Assembly: GCA_029550925.1 (NCBI GenBank) | Contig: JAKPGL010000007.1 | Span: forward strand, 1-64,000 | DNA: 64,000 nt | Source of the DNA: Planctomycetota bacterium | Lineage (GTDB): Bacteria; Planctomycetota; Planctomycetia; Pirellulales; Thermoguttaceae | Direction: 5' to 3' | Part shown: positions 26,365 through 35,143 of the stretch, in pieces | How the letters are laid out: the number at the start of each line of letters is the position of its first letter | Numbering within the stretch: position 1 is the first letter of the stretch | The notes under the pieces: generated by a model | Databases searched by the model: none | What the model saw: only the letters and a program-made list of their open reading frames with translations | Told to the model about the DNA's origin: nothing | Translations under genes and position numbers: made by a program

Positions 26365-29003
26365 CCTATCTTCGCTCCCCGCACTACGGGCCAGGCCAAC
26401 AAAACGCCTTCGATCAGTAAGCCTGCCAGCACCGCTGCGATCAGCCAGCGCCAATAGTCTTCCCGCAAAACCGCCGCTCCGGTAACCGAAAGGGTTTCCT
26501 CAGCCTGTCGGAGGGCCAGCGGCACAGCGCCCGCCCGCTCCAGAATCTCTCCGTCCGAAATAGGCGTGAGGTCCGATTCCTCGGAAGGTCCGTTGATTGC
26601 AAGCGGCGTCTCCCAGAGTTTCGACTCCGGCGCTGTACCAGCGGCTCGGTTGACGCCGGGAGTCGATCCGCCGGGGACGGATCCGCCTGAGACCGCTGTC
26701 GGAAGGTTCTCCTGGCTGTACGCAGCCAAGCGCCAAACGCCCCGTCGGTCAAGCGGAGGGATTCGGATTCCGTATCGGTCGGCGGCTAGGGCCTCGACGG
26801 CCAAGGTCTCGGTCTGTCCGTCCGGATCGGTCAGCAGAATCCGAGCCGATCGCTCCGCCGCCGAGACTGGAACCACCAAGCTCTGCGAGGCGCTTACGTT
26901 CCGGCGGGGAATGCTGTGCTCCAACCCGCGGCGCAATATCCGATCGAACACTACGACCGCATACTCCGCCGTCATATTGTTCCAATCTCGAAATACGCCG
27001 GAAGAGACAAAAAGCACCCGGCCTCGGCCGATTGGCCGCTCGACCAAAAACGGGAGCCGATCTTTCGTATATCGGGCCAGGGTGGTAAAGGCCATCTGTT
27101 GGATAAGCGGTTCGGGCAAGGCCGAGGGAGCGGTCCCCGACGGAGACTCAGAAGAAGCGGGGCCGGATGCGGTACTGCCAGCGATGGCCGGCGATTCGGC
27201 CCGATCGCCCAGCAGCGGATCGGCCGGCGGCCCAAAGGCGGCCTCGGCCCACAGGAGCCAATGAGGTTGGATCGCCGCCCGACGCTGATCCAGGGCCAAA
27301 CGCCGCTGGCGGTCCTGGTCGGTAAGAACGGACTTGGCCCGCAGCTCGGACAACTCCTGCTCGATTTGCCGAAGCTCCGCCTGCTGGTGTTGCCAGTGCT
27401 GGGACAGGTTCTCGAGCAATTGCCGACGGACCTGGGGGCTGTCATCTACGGCCACGGCTTTGAAAAAGAACACCCGGCCGTAGAGTTCTTTAAGGGTTTC
27501 CTCCGGTTCGTGTTCCATGAAGAAATAGTGGCCCATCAGGCTAGAGAAATCCAGGAAGAAGGGTTCCAGCCGACCTAGAGTTTCCTGAGGGGTTCGTCCG
27601 ACCGGTTGGGGTTTAAGCGGAGCGGGCAGGATACCTAAACCGTCCTGCCAAGCCGACTGGTTCCAAGCCTGGGGGTCAAATTGGCCGCCGGCGGCAATCA
27701 GCAGAGTGCCGCCCTGCTGGACATACTCCCGCAAAAGCGGCGTCGTCGCACCGGGACTTGGCAGGCCCGCCATCACCACCACACGAGCGTCCTGCAAAAG
27801 CCGACGGCCTTCCGATTCCAATTGGGAAAGGTTTCCATGACGGACTTCGACCAGTTCCGGCTGAGTAGATCGGCCCATCGCGCCAGGCGCTAGCAGCCGA
27901 CGAAGCCGATATGTCTCGCCGTATCGGCCCAGGCGCGGCTCTTCGGCTTTTCCCAGGGAATCGACAAAGACCACAGGCAAGCCGGCGGCCACCGGAACAG
28001 CCAACGCCCGGCGGTCGTCCATCGGGAGCCGATCCGCTGAAATCTGCACCTCCACCGGCGCAAAAACCACTTGACCTGGTTCGACGCGTTTGGAGAACCG
28101 ATACGGTGGAAATCGGACTTCGGCGGTTTGGCCTGGCAGGAGAGTTAGGCGCTCCACAGCCGCCGACGCCCCTTCCACCAAAAGAGTTACTTGCACATCG
28201 CGCCGAGGCGTCTGGCCTCCATAGCGAATCCTGGCCAAAAATACAGCAGGGACATTGACATCGGCCAGCCCGTCCAACACCTCCACCGTTTCCACCCAGG
28301 CGTTTTCCCGTTGCTGCGGCCCAAGCCGAAGCACCTGCAACGCCCCAGGCAACCGTTTCAAATCCTCCTCCAAAGAACCGACCCGCCAAGGCAAAGCCTG
28401 ATGATCGGTAACTAGGAGAATTTGCTTTAGGGTCGGCTGAGCTACTCGTGCGCAGGCCTGTCGGGCCAAGTCGATCGCCTGGGGCGCCGTAGCTTGGCGA
28501 TCCACTACTTCTACCGTCTGGAGGGCTTCCAGGGCGTCCTGTTTGGTGCGATAGGCCGGCGCTGGCCCGGACAACCGCCGACCGCCGCAAAGCGGCACAA
28601 TCGAAATCACGCTTCCGGGCGGTAGCTGCTCAATGGCTTCGACGAGCTTTTCCTTGGCCTCGTCCAGAAGGCTTCGGCCCAACTGTTCGTAGCCCATGCT
28701 GAGGCTGTTGTCGAGCAGAAAGACGGCATGGACCGGCTGATTGGGATCGGCGGCGGCGGGGGCGGCCAGTCGATACGGCTGCGCCAAGGCCAAAGCAAAC
28801 GCTAAAATGCACCCGCACCGCACCAGCAAAAGCACCAAGTCCCGCAGGCGAAGCCAACGTCGGCTTCGGTGGATCGCCTGGCGAAGAAAGTCCATCGCCG
28901 CCCACTCGACGACTCGGTACCGCTGCCGGTTTAGCAGGTGAATGATGACCGGGCCGGCCGCCGCCGCTAACCCAGCGATGACAAACCAAGGCGCATAAAA
29001 CAT
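26361..29003 (-). CDS. BatA-type VWA membrane protein
   Basis: 880 residues. The N-terminus matches the BatA/aerotolerance-type leader (FYAPWFVIAGLAAAAGPVIIHLLNR) with transmembrane helices at about 7-24 and 55-77. A VWA domain follows with a full MIDAS DNSLS at 98-102. The long middle part is periplasmic-like, and one helix near the C-terminus (WLIAAVLAGLLIEGVLLAW) anchors the end. Planctomycetes carry such proteins beside MoxR and prenyltransferase-repeat genes. The start has no strong Shine-Dalgarno. The stop overlaps the next start. The likely role is envelope integrity or complex assembly with MoxR; the exact function is not known. Confidence 0.88.
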   Translation of the reverse strand: MFYAPWFVIAGLAAAAGPVIIHLLNRQRYRVVEWAAMDFLRQAIHRSRRWLRLRDLVLLLVRCGCILAFALALAQPYRLAAPAAADPNQPVHAVFLLDNSLSMGYEQLGRSLLDEAKEKLVEAIEQLPPGSVISIVPLCGGRRLSGPAPAYRTKQDALEALQTVEVVDRQATAPQAIDLARQACARVAQPTLKQILLVTDHQALPWRVGSLEEDLKRLPGALQVLRLGPQQRENAWVETVEVLDGLADVNVPAVFLARIRYGGQTPRRDVQVTLLVEGASAAVERLTLLPGQTAEVRFPPYRFSKRVEPGQVVFAPVEVQISADRLPMDDRRALAVPVAAGLPVVFVDSLGKAEEPRLGRYGETYRLRRLLAPGAMGRSTQPELVEVRHGNLSQLESEGRRLLQDARVVVMAGLPSPGATTPLLREYVQQGGTLLIAAGGQFDPQAWNQSAWQDGLGILPAPLKPQPVGRTPQETLGRLEPFFLDFSSLMGHYFFMEHEPEETLKELYGRVFFFKAVAVDDSPQVRRQLLENLSQHWQHQQAELRQIEQELSELRAKSVLTDQDRQRRLALDQRRAAIQPHWLLWAEAAFGPPADPLLGDRAESPAIAGSTASGPASSESPSGTAPSALPEPLIQQMAFTTLARYTKDRLPFLVERPIGRGRVLFVSSGVFRDWNNMTAEYAVVVFDRILRRGLEHSIPRRNVSASQSLVVPVSAAERSARILLTDPDGQTETLAVEALAADRYGIRIPPLDRRGVWRLAAYSQENLPTAVSGGSVPGGSTPGVNRAAGTAPESKLWETPLAINGPSEESDLTPISDGEILERAGAVPLALRQAEETLSVTGAAVLREDYWRWLIAAVLAGLLIEGVLLAWPVVRGAKIG

Positions 29004-29071
29004 GGTGCGATCAAGGGGATGGAAGGATTTGGGTTATGAGGTCGATGAATCCCTTTGGGATCATCCGGGGA

Positions 29072-30376
29072 CTAGCGTCCCCGGCTCTTTAAGGGGCGTT
29101 TGTTTTTCGGTGTTGGGTTGGCGGCGTCGGGGTTGAAATCGCCGCCGAATTGGGCCTGGAGGCTGCCGATTCGGCCCTCCTGGAGGATGGGCAAGTATCG
29201 GTTGGGGATGGCCAGTACAAAACAGCAGACGCTCGTCAAGTACAGGTCGCCTGGTTTGCCGCCCACACGGGTTTCGCCCACCCATTTGCCATGATCGTCG
29301 GGCCGATCCGGTGCGACGATCTGACTGGCGACCACGGCGTCTCGGAGAACCGGATAATGTTCCTGCCAGGCCGGGCCGCCCACTTGGTACAGAGCTTGGG
29401 CCACGTAGTACATCGTATAGGCGTCCATCGGCGCCCGTCGTTCCCGACGTACACGTTCCATCTTACACTCTTCCCGGATGGCCCGCAGCACAACCTCCAT
29501 GCTTTTCGGAATCCGCCAATCGTCGTATTGGCCGAACTCCTGGAGGCAGACTACGCCGGCGGCAGCCATGGCAACGGTAGCGTTACCGCCGCCTTTGCTA
29601 TAGGTGAATTGGCCGGGATACTTTTTCAGTTCTTCTTCCGGCGCTTCTCGGCGCACGCCGCGAGGGGTATAGTGTTCGCGTACGCTGCGGATGGCTTTTT
29701 CGACCACTTCGGGCGGAACCTCCAGACCGCTATCCACCGCGCTGCGCAGGGCCAGCGCCTGCATGACCGCCAGACTCAAATCGTGGCCGTTCGGCTGGCG
29801 TCGGGCCACATAGTCCCAGCCGCCGTCCAAGCACTGGGTATAGGCGATCAGCTTCAAACTGCGATCCAGTACCGTACCCACCCGACTATCGCCGGTCATC
29901 CCATAAACCTGCCCCAGCATGAAGGCCGACAGGCCGTGGTTGTACATGTCCCGCCGTTGGTCGGCGATATTCAGAAGGCCGGAAGGTTGGCCGTTTCGCA
30001 CCACATAGTCCAAGGCCCGTTGCACGGTTTCGCCGTAGGGCCCCCGACCGGGCAGATGCCCAGCCGCCAAAAAAGCCAAGACCCCGGTGCTCACCAGGCC
30101 CAGGTCGTCAGAACTCCAATTGCCTTCGGGGCCTTGATGGCGGGCAAGCCATTGGAGACCACGTTCCAGCGCCTCGGCGCTTTGGGGCGTAATTTCCCAA
30201 TCGCCTTGGGCTAGGCCCACCGTGGGCAACCCCGCCCAAAGCAACGCAAAAAGCCAGAACCCCCTCAACACCCGACCACACCAGAGAGAACGCCGGGGGG
30301 CCGATGGTTTTGGGCCGATTTTGGGAAAAGCCCTTGAAAGAAATACGCTTTCTGAGCCGCCCCAGGAATGGGTCAT
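29072..30376 (-). CDS. Exported prenyltransferase/squalene-oxidase-repeat protein
   Basis: 434 residues from the ATG at 30376, with AGGAGG 8 bases upstream; the frame extends to 30484 without a better site. A signal peptide (LRGFWLFALLWAGLPTVGLAQG) spans about residues 33-56. The mature part is an alpha/alpha toroid with repeats such as LQWLARHQGPEGNW and YTQCLDGGWDY. These resemble squalene-hopene cyclase or prenyltransferase repeats. I see no DxDD motif, so it is probably not a true terpene cyclase. It is the first gene of the MoxR/VWA cluster, 68 bp before the BatA-type gene. Confidence 0.85.
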   Translation of the reverse strand: MTHSWGGSESVFLSRAFPKIGPKPSAPRRSLWCGRVLRGFWLFALLWAGLPTVGLAQGDWEITPQSAEALERGLQWLARHQGPEGNWSSDDLGLVSTGVLAFLAAGHLPGRGPYGETVQRALDYVVRNGQPSGLLNIADQRRDMYNHGLSAFMLGQVYGMTGDSRVGTVLDRSLKLIAYTQCLDGGWDYVARRQPNGHDLSLAVMQALALRSAVDSGLEVPPEVVEKAIRSVREHYTPRGVRREAPEEELKKYPGQFTYSKGGGNATVAMAAAGVVCLQEFGQYDDWRIPKSMEVVLRAIREECKMERVRRERRAPMDAYTMYYVAQALYQVGGPAWQEHYPVLRDAVVASQIVAPDRPDDHGKWVGETRVGGKPGDLYLTSVCCFVLAIPNRYLPILQEGRIGSLQAQFGGDFNPDAANPTPKNKRPLKSRGR

Positions 30377-30520
30377 CGTCGCGGCCTCCTCTTGCTGTTC
30401 CTGAAAAGGGCCGGAGTTCGGCGGCTGCAAATACGGCGGCCCGCCCAAAAGACAATCCGGCCAGAAAGAACGCCTTTCGGGCAAACAATTGCTTCCAATG
30501 TCCAGTCTCAGGCCGAGTGA

Positions 30521-31117
30521 TTATTGCTCCAGTTCCACGTTCCAATAGACTTCGCTCAAGAATTTAGACCAACTTTTGATGTGGAGTTCCCGCCACACGT
30601 AGATCGGTCGCCAGGTGGGTCGAAACGGCTGGCGGCGCAGTTTCATGCCGGATTGTTGAGGGGTGCGGTCGGCTTTTCGCTTATTGCAGGCCACACAGGC
30701 AACCACGCAATTCGTCCAGGTGGTGGCCCCGCCCTGAGACCGCGGAATCACATGGTCGATGGTCAGTTCTTCGGTGCCCGGCTGGGCGCCGCAGTATTGG
30801 CAGGTGTTATGGTCCCGTTTGAAGAGGTTCCGTCGGCTGAAGGTAACGTAGGTATCCGGCACCCGGTCGTAATGGGGCAAGGTTACCACTTCGGGCACTC
30901 GCAGGCGAACGCTGACGGCCTGGATGAACTTTTCGCCTTCGCGGGGTTGCAGCTTCGACCAATGTTCCCATGTATAGGTCTGGAAATCCTCCGGATCCAC
31001 GACCATAGCCCGGTGGTTCCAAAGGAGGACCAGAGCCCGCGCAACGGTGGCCACGTGTACGGGCTGCCAATTCCGGTTCAGGACCAGCGTGGGCTGTTGG
31101 AGGATTTCGGCAGGCAT
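30521..31117 (-). CDS. HNH endonuclease
   Basis: 198 residues. The HNH/zinc module is complete: CQYC at 106-109, the DH pair at 121-122 in TIDHVIPRS, asparagine 136, and CVAC at 141-144. The N-terminal half is a basic, mostly beta domain starting with LVLNRNWQPV, common to a widespread family of chromosomal HNH proteins. AAAGG lies about 9 bases before the ATG. These proteins cut DNA, but a physiological target is not known for this subgroup. It stands alone on the minus strand. Confidence 0.9.
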   Translation of the reverse strand: MPAEILQQPTLVLNRNWQPVHVATVARALVLLWNHRAMVVDPEDFQTYTWEHWSKLQPREGEKFIQAVSVRLRVPEVVTLPHYDRVPDTYVTFSRRNLFKRDHNTCQYCGAQPGTEELTIDHVIPRSQGGATTWTNCVVACVACNKRKADRTPQQSGMKLRRQPFRPTWRPIYVWRELHIKSWSKFLSEVYWNVELEQ

Positions 31118-31425
31118 GATGGGGACCTTTCTGCCGCCAAGGAGCCGATAACATCCAAACCAGGCAACCCATCCCGTGGGCGTTGGCTCTCCTTCCGACC
31201 GAAGCCGACGACAGGAACTGTCCGCACTCGGTCTTGCAGGATCGACGGATTTCCTTCTCTATTTTTTCCCGAAACCTCTGTTTCTGCAATCCCCCCACCA
31301 GCAATCCAGGAGGCGTTGGGTGCTTAACCAGACTCCACAGAACCCCTAAGCGGAAAACCAGTGGACGGGAAATCGCCCGCCTCCACGAAAGGGGGGATTG
31401 TCGCCTTCCTGAAACCAAGCCTCTT
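31118..31425. other. Intergenic, no feature recognised
   Basis: 308 bp between the HNH gene start and the end of the site-2 protease gene, both minus strand. The promoter of the HNH gene should be here. No gene or repeat is evident. Confidence 0.35.
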
Positions 31426-32445
31426 TTACCGGATCACCGGCATCGGCGTCAGGCCGATGAAAAGAAACGCCAGCATCAACCAGCCGAGCACTTTCCGAAA
31501 CGGCCCTATCCCAATATGGTCTTGATAGGTAGGCGGATGGCCCGGCCCAATCAGATAGAGCAAAATGACCATGAGCATCCAGCCGGGGTTTCCATACCGG
31601 ATGGTGGTATAAAGGACCAGTCCGGTCGCGGCGGCCAAGACGAGTTGCGCTACGCGCCGGGCAGCCTTGCGCCCCACCAGGGCGTACAACACATGGCCGC
31701 CGTCCAATTGACCGACCGGCAAAAGATTCAGCGACGTAATCAGCAACCCTACCCAACCGGCAAACAGGATCGGATTGAGCAGGATTTCATGCCCCTCGGG
31801 CCGAGGACCTAAAAGCCAACCGGCCAACCAGTGGAAAAGAAGCGGATCGCCGAAAATCATGGCCTCCTGGCCGGGCGACGCATACCGGGCCTGCTGCATC
31901 CCCCAGAGACAACAAACAAAGGTGGGGATAAGCCCCGCCAAAGGTCCAGTAACGCCAATGTCGAAAAGCACCCTTCGGTTCGGCACTCGGGCGTCCATAG
32001 CGATCACCGCCCCCAGCGTACCGATGGGCGTCAGCGGCATAGGAATAAAATAGGGCAAACTGACCCGCACCCCATAGCGCCGGGCTTGCAAAAAATGGCC
32101 CGCCTCATGAGCCGTCAGAATCACCATCACCGCCAAGGCGTAACTGCCCGCCGATTGCATCAATTGCCAAAAAACCTCCCTCGGCAATCCTTCGTCCTTC
32201 GCCCAGTATGCGACGACCAGACCCGACTCGGGGGCCATCGTCATCCCAGCCAAAAAAGTCGTGCAACAAGTGGCGGCAAACAACAGACCGGCCACAATCG
32301 CTTGACGGCGGGTAATCCCCCACGCCGGTTTCCGGTCTGCCGGCCCCGGTTCTGGAACCACCTCTGCGATAAAAATCCTTTCCTTTTCCACAGCGGGGTC
32401 CAAAAGATGGGAAGATTCAAAAAAAGGGTCTTCTGAAGATCGCAT
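31426..32445 (-). CDS. Site-2 protease family (M50) membrane metalloprotease
   Basis: 339 residues from the ATG at 32445, which puts a GAGGA 9 bases upstream; an ATG at 32454 would give almost no spacing. The zinc motif HEAGH is at 113-117 in a hydrophobic helix. The second signature GQLDGGH near residue 247 supplies the third zinc ligand. Several other membrane helices surround these. The family cleaves membrane-embedded substrates, often anti-sigma factors. No sigma or anti-sigma gene is next to it here. Confidence 0.9.
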   Translation of the reverse strand: MRSSEDPFFESSHLLDPAVEKERIFIAEVVPEPGPADRKPAWGITRRQAIVAGLLFAATCCTTFLAGMTMAPESGLVVAYWAKDEGLPREVFWQLMQSAGSYALAVMVILTAHEAGHFLQARRYGVRVSLPYFIPMPLTPIGTLGAVIAMDARVPNRRVLFDIGVTGPLAGLIPTFVCCLWGMQQARYASPGQEAMIFGDPLLFHWLAGWLLGPRPEGHEILLNPILFAGWVGLLITSLNLLPVGQLDGGHVLYALVGRKAARRVAQLVLAAATGLVLYTTIRYGNPGWMLMVILLYLIGPGHPPTYQDHIGIGPFRKVLGWLMLAFLFIGLTPMPVIR

Positions 32446-32843
32446 CCGATTCATTCCTCAAAGGCGACAATCTCTAAACGCTAAACTGCTAAACTAAGGA
32501 GCGGAAGCAATGGTTTCTGGTCTCCGCAGGCAAGAGACGAATGTGTTTCTAGTAGGGACGGATTCCCGAAACTCAGCCTCCCCGACAGACCGGCGGCCGT
32601 ACCCAGGACCATCTCCCGTCCAAAGCCGCGTCTTCGTATCGTACTGTTTTCGCCGACTCCTACCCAGGCATAGAGCGACTTTCTTCTATTTTACCCAACG
32701 GAAGGGCTGTGGAAATGCAATTCTACGCCGGGGAGGTACTTGCACTCCTCCCTGTAATCCGTAACGATCAAGCATAGCTTACCATCTTATCCGGAAAGGC
32801 TGTCCTGCTAAAGGCCAACTTCCTTTGCCAAGAGGGCCCGCTT
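32446..32843. other. Divergent intergenic region
   Basis: About 400 bp between the minus-strand protease gene and the plus-strand purine permease. No riboswitch-like fold or gene is apparent to the eye. Confidence 0.35.
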
Positions 32844-34367
32844 ATGTTCGACCGCTATTTTGAACTTTCCAAGCACGGAACCAATCTACGCACCGAACTC
32901 TTGGCCGGGCTGACCACGTTTCTGACCATGGCTTATATCATTTTTGTGCAGCCCGGGGTACTTTCCGGGGCGATGTTCGGCCAGAACACGGGATTGGATT
33001 TCGGGGCGGTGATGACGGCCACCTGTTTGGCCGCCGCCTTGGCCACGGGGATTATGGGCTTGTATGCCCGGCTTCCGGTAGCGCAGGCCCCCGGGATGGG
33101 CGAAAACTTCTTTTTCGTATTTTCGTTGCTGCCGGCGGCCAGTGCGCTCATGGCCGCCCAGATCGACCGAGGCCAGCTTCAGCCCGCGCAAACTACCCCC
33201 TGGCAAATCGGCCTGGGGGTAATCTTTATTTCGGGCGTGCTGTTTCTGATCCTTTCCCTACTGGGAGTGCGGGAGATGCTGCTGGAGGCGATTAGCCCCA
33301 CCATGCGTCATGGTATTGCCGTGGGAATTGGGCTTTTTATCGCCTTTATCGGTTTGGAGAACGGTTCTTTGGTGATCGGCGATCCGGGCACCCTAGTGAA
33401 ACTGAATCCTCGATTTGCCGCTCCGGACCTGATCGTGTTTGGTTTTGGTCTTTTGGTCACCGCGGGGCTGCACGCCCGACGAGTTCGGGGGGCCATTGTC
33501 TGGGGCATCCTGGCGGCTACCGTGTTGGCTCTCCTGATACTTCATTTTTATCCACGTCCTGAAATCGTCCAGGATTTGGAAACAGGCAAAGTCAAAACAG
33601 AACAACTTTCTGCCGAACAAAAGTCTCAGGCGGCAGAATGGGAAAAAGAATGGGCAAAACTCCAAAAACTGGCCGAGGCCAAAAGCCGGCTTTTAACGGA
33701 AGGCCCGGTGGCTACGCCGCCTTCGCTAACGCCCACCTTCCTGAAAATGGACCTCCGCCGAGCGATAAGCTGGGCCATGTGGCCCTTTATCTTGATCTTC
33801 CTCTTTATGAACCTGTTCGATACGCTCGGCACGCTGATCGGTGTTACGGAACAGGCCGGGCTGGTCCGGGACAACAAAATCCCCCGGATCAAGCAGGCCC
33901 TGGTCTCGGATGCCATCGGTACGGTGGCCGGGGCTGCTATGGGTACCAGTACGGTGGTCAGCTTCGTGGAAAGCGCTTCCGGCGTGGCCCAGGGCGGACG
34001 CACCGGCCTGACGGCTCTGGTCGTAGCCGGCCTGTTTCTGGTAGCCCTCTGTTTTAGCCCCATTGTGGCCCTGGTGGGCAGTTATCCGCCGATCACCGCC
34101 CCCGCCCTGGTGGTCATCGGTTCCATGATGATCCGGGGCGTTACCCGCATGGATTGGTCGAACGAGGCGGAAATCGCGCCGGCCTTCCTGATCATCCTGG
34201 GCATCCCGCTGACCTATTCGATCGCCGACGGCCTGGCGCTGGGATTTATCGCCTATCCGATTATCAAGCTGTTGGCCGGTCAGGGCCGGGATGTCCGCTG
34301 GCTTATGTACCTGCTAGCCCTGGTCCTTTTGGCTTATTTCATCTTCGTTCGCGTGCAGGCCGCTTAG
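32844..34367 (+). CDS. AzgA-type purine permease (NCS2 family)
   Basis: 507 residues, with more than ten transmembrane helices. The N-terminus (FELSKHGTNLRTELLAGLTTFLTMAYIIFVQP) and the helix with APGMGENFFF are the hallmarks of the AzgA/PbuG hypoxanthine-guanine permeases. GTSTVVSFVESASGVAQGGRTGLT is the second conserved block. A charged soluble loop at about 245-290 (rich in Glu, Lys, Gln) interrupts the helices and is longer than in E. coli-type members. GAGGG lies about 8 bases before the ATG. It imports purine bases by proton symport. The gene stands alone. Confidence 0.92.
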   Translation: MFDRYFELSKHGTNLRTELLAGLTTFLTMAYIIFVQPGVLSGAMFGQNTGLDFGAVMTATCLAAALATGIMGLYARLPVAQAPGMGENFFFVFSLLPAASALMAAQIDRGQLQPAQTTPWQIGLGVIFISGVLFLILSLLGVREMLLEAISPTMRHGIAVGIGLFIAFIGLENGSLVIGDPGTLVKLNPRFAAPDLIVFGFGLLVTAGLHARRVRGAIVWGILAATVLALLILHFYPRPEIVQDLETGKVKTEQLSAEQKSQAAEWEKEWAKLQKLAEAKSRLLTEGPVATPPSLTPTFLKMDLRRAISWAMWPFILIFLFMNLFDTLGTLIGVTEQAGLVRDNKIPRIKQALVSDAIGTVAGAAMGTSTVVSFVESASGVAQGGRTGLTALVVAGLFLVALCFSPIVALVGSYPPITAPALVVIGSMMIRGVTRMDWSNEAEIAPAFLIILGIPLTYSIADGLALGFIAYPIIKLLAGQGRDVRWLMYLLALVLLAYFIFVRVQAA

Positions 34368-34440
34368 CAATGCCAACCCGCGGCCAATTTCACCCGGCAA
34401 GAAATGGGCAGGTTCTATTTCAGCCGAACGAAGGAGCTCC

Positions 34441-34488
34441 ATTGAGAAGGAGCTCAACTGAGAAGGAGGTCGATTGAGAAGGAAATCC
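34441..34488. repeat. Three 16-bp tandem repeats
   Basis: ATTGAGAAGGAGCTCA, ACTGAGAAGGAGGTCG and ATTGAGAAGGAAATCC follow one another, with a partial unit before them. Confidence 0.65.
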
Positions 34489-34495
34489 ATAAATT

Positions 34496-34523
34496 GTCAT
34501 TCCCGCGCAGGCGGGAATCCAGG
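34496..34523. repeat. dRS3-like palindrome
   Basis: GTCATTCCCGC, GCAG, GCGGGAATCCAGG. Nearly identical to the copy at 8981-9008. Confidence 0.7.
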
Positions 34524-34692
34524 CTTCTGTGTGTCTGCTTCCGTAGGGGAAAATATCAGAGGAGCCGATTCACGGGCGCCTGGATCGGGCGTTTTCACAG
34601 AGATGACAAGACGGGGCCTCACCATTCGGCTGAAATGTTACAAAGCGGCATTATTGCGGCCGTTGCACCGGGCTGGGCTTGAGGGCGAAAGG

Positions 34693-35118
34693 TTAAAGGT
34701 TAATGTCGAACGGCGGATTCTTGCCCGATTTGATGGTGGTCTTCAGGCCGCTGGTCGTGGGCTGAAGATATTTGGGCGGAATGGCCGGGCCGCTAGAAGC
34801 GGCGCCCGGCGTGGGTTTTTCGACCAGGGGCATCTCTCCACTGCCTACCCCGGTCGGACTGATCGAAACCAGATATTCGCCCGGCGGCAGCCCGCCCAAT
34901 TGATACGTCTTGGCCGTATAGGAACCATCCGGTCCGAGCGGGGCGGCCACCACAATGCCTTTGCTCGGATTGTGGAAGACGACGGCCCCTTGCCCTAGCG
35001 GCTTGCCGCCGAGCGTAACCTTGCCCGACACATAGCCGACATCCTGCCCGCCGCCGCAACCGGAATAAGCAAGCAACCACACACCTACCATTGCCCAGAA
35101 ACAATCTAGTTTTCTCAT
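34693..35118 (-). CDS. Lipoprotein with carboxypeptidase-regulatory-like fold
   Basis: 141 residues. The N-terminus ends in a lipobox LAYSGC (cysteine near 21), so it is a lipoprotein. The mature part (VSGKVTLGGKPLGQGAVVFHN, then GSYTAKTY and LPPGEYLVSI) is the small beta-sandwich common in planctomycete DUF1559 operons. GGAGG precedes the ATG by 8 bases. It starts 25 bp after the DUF1559 gene ends, so the two form an operon. The pair is a common planctomycete arrangement of unknown function. Confidence 0.85.
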   Translation of the reverse strand: MRKLDCFWAMVGVWLLAYSGCGGGQDVGYVSGKVTLGGKPLGQGAVVFHNPSKGIVVAAPLGPDGSYTAKTYQLGGLPPGEYLVSISPTGVGSGEMPLVEKPTPGAASSGPAIPPKYLQPTTSGLKTTIKSGKNPPFDINL

Positions 35119-35143
35119 CAGGCTGTCCTCCGGATACCGCCTT

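Larger units (their letters stand above)
34417..34641. repeat. Dispersed TIR-bounded element
   Basis: The left end ATTTCAGCCGAACGAAGG (from 34417) and the right end CCATTCGGCTGAAATGTTAC (34622-34641) share an inverted TTCGGCTGAAAT core. The interior holds the tandem repeat and the dRS3-like palindrome. No flanking duplication is evident. Confidence 0.55.
34368..34692. other. Repeat-filled gap between convergent genes
   Basis: 325 bp almost entirely taken by the TIR-bounded element at 34417-34641, with a 16-bp tandem repeat and a dRS3-like palindrome inside. Confidence 0.5.

Noticed and set aside
29150-30214. 354-codon plus-strand frame opposite the prenyltransferase-repeat gene
   Set aside because: It is a His/Arg-rich antisense shadow of a gene with clear repeats and a signal peptide.
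32446-32843. Purine riboswitch before the purine permease
   Set aside because: I could not find the conserved three-way junction loops in the leader.
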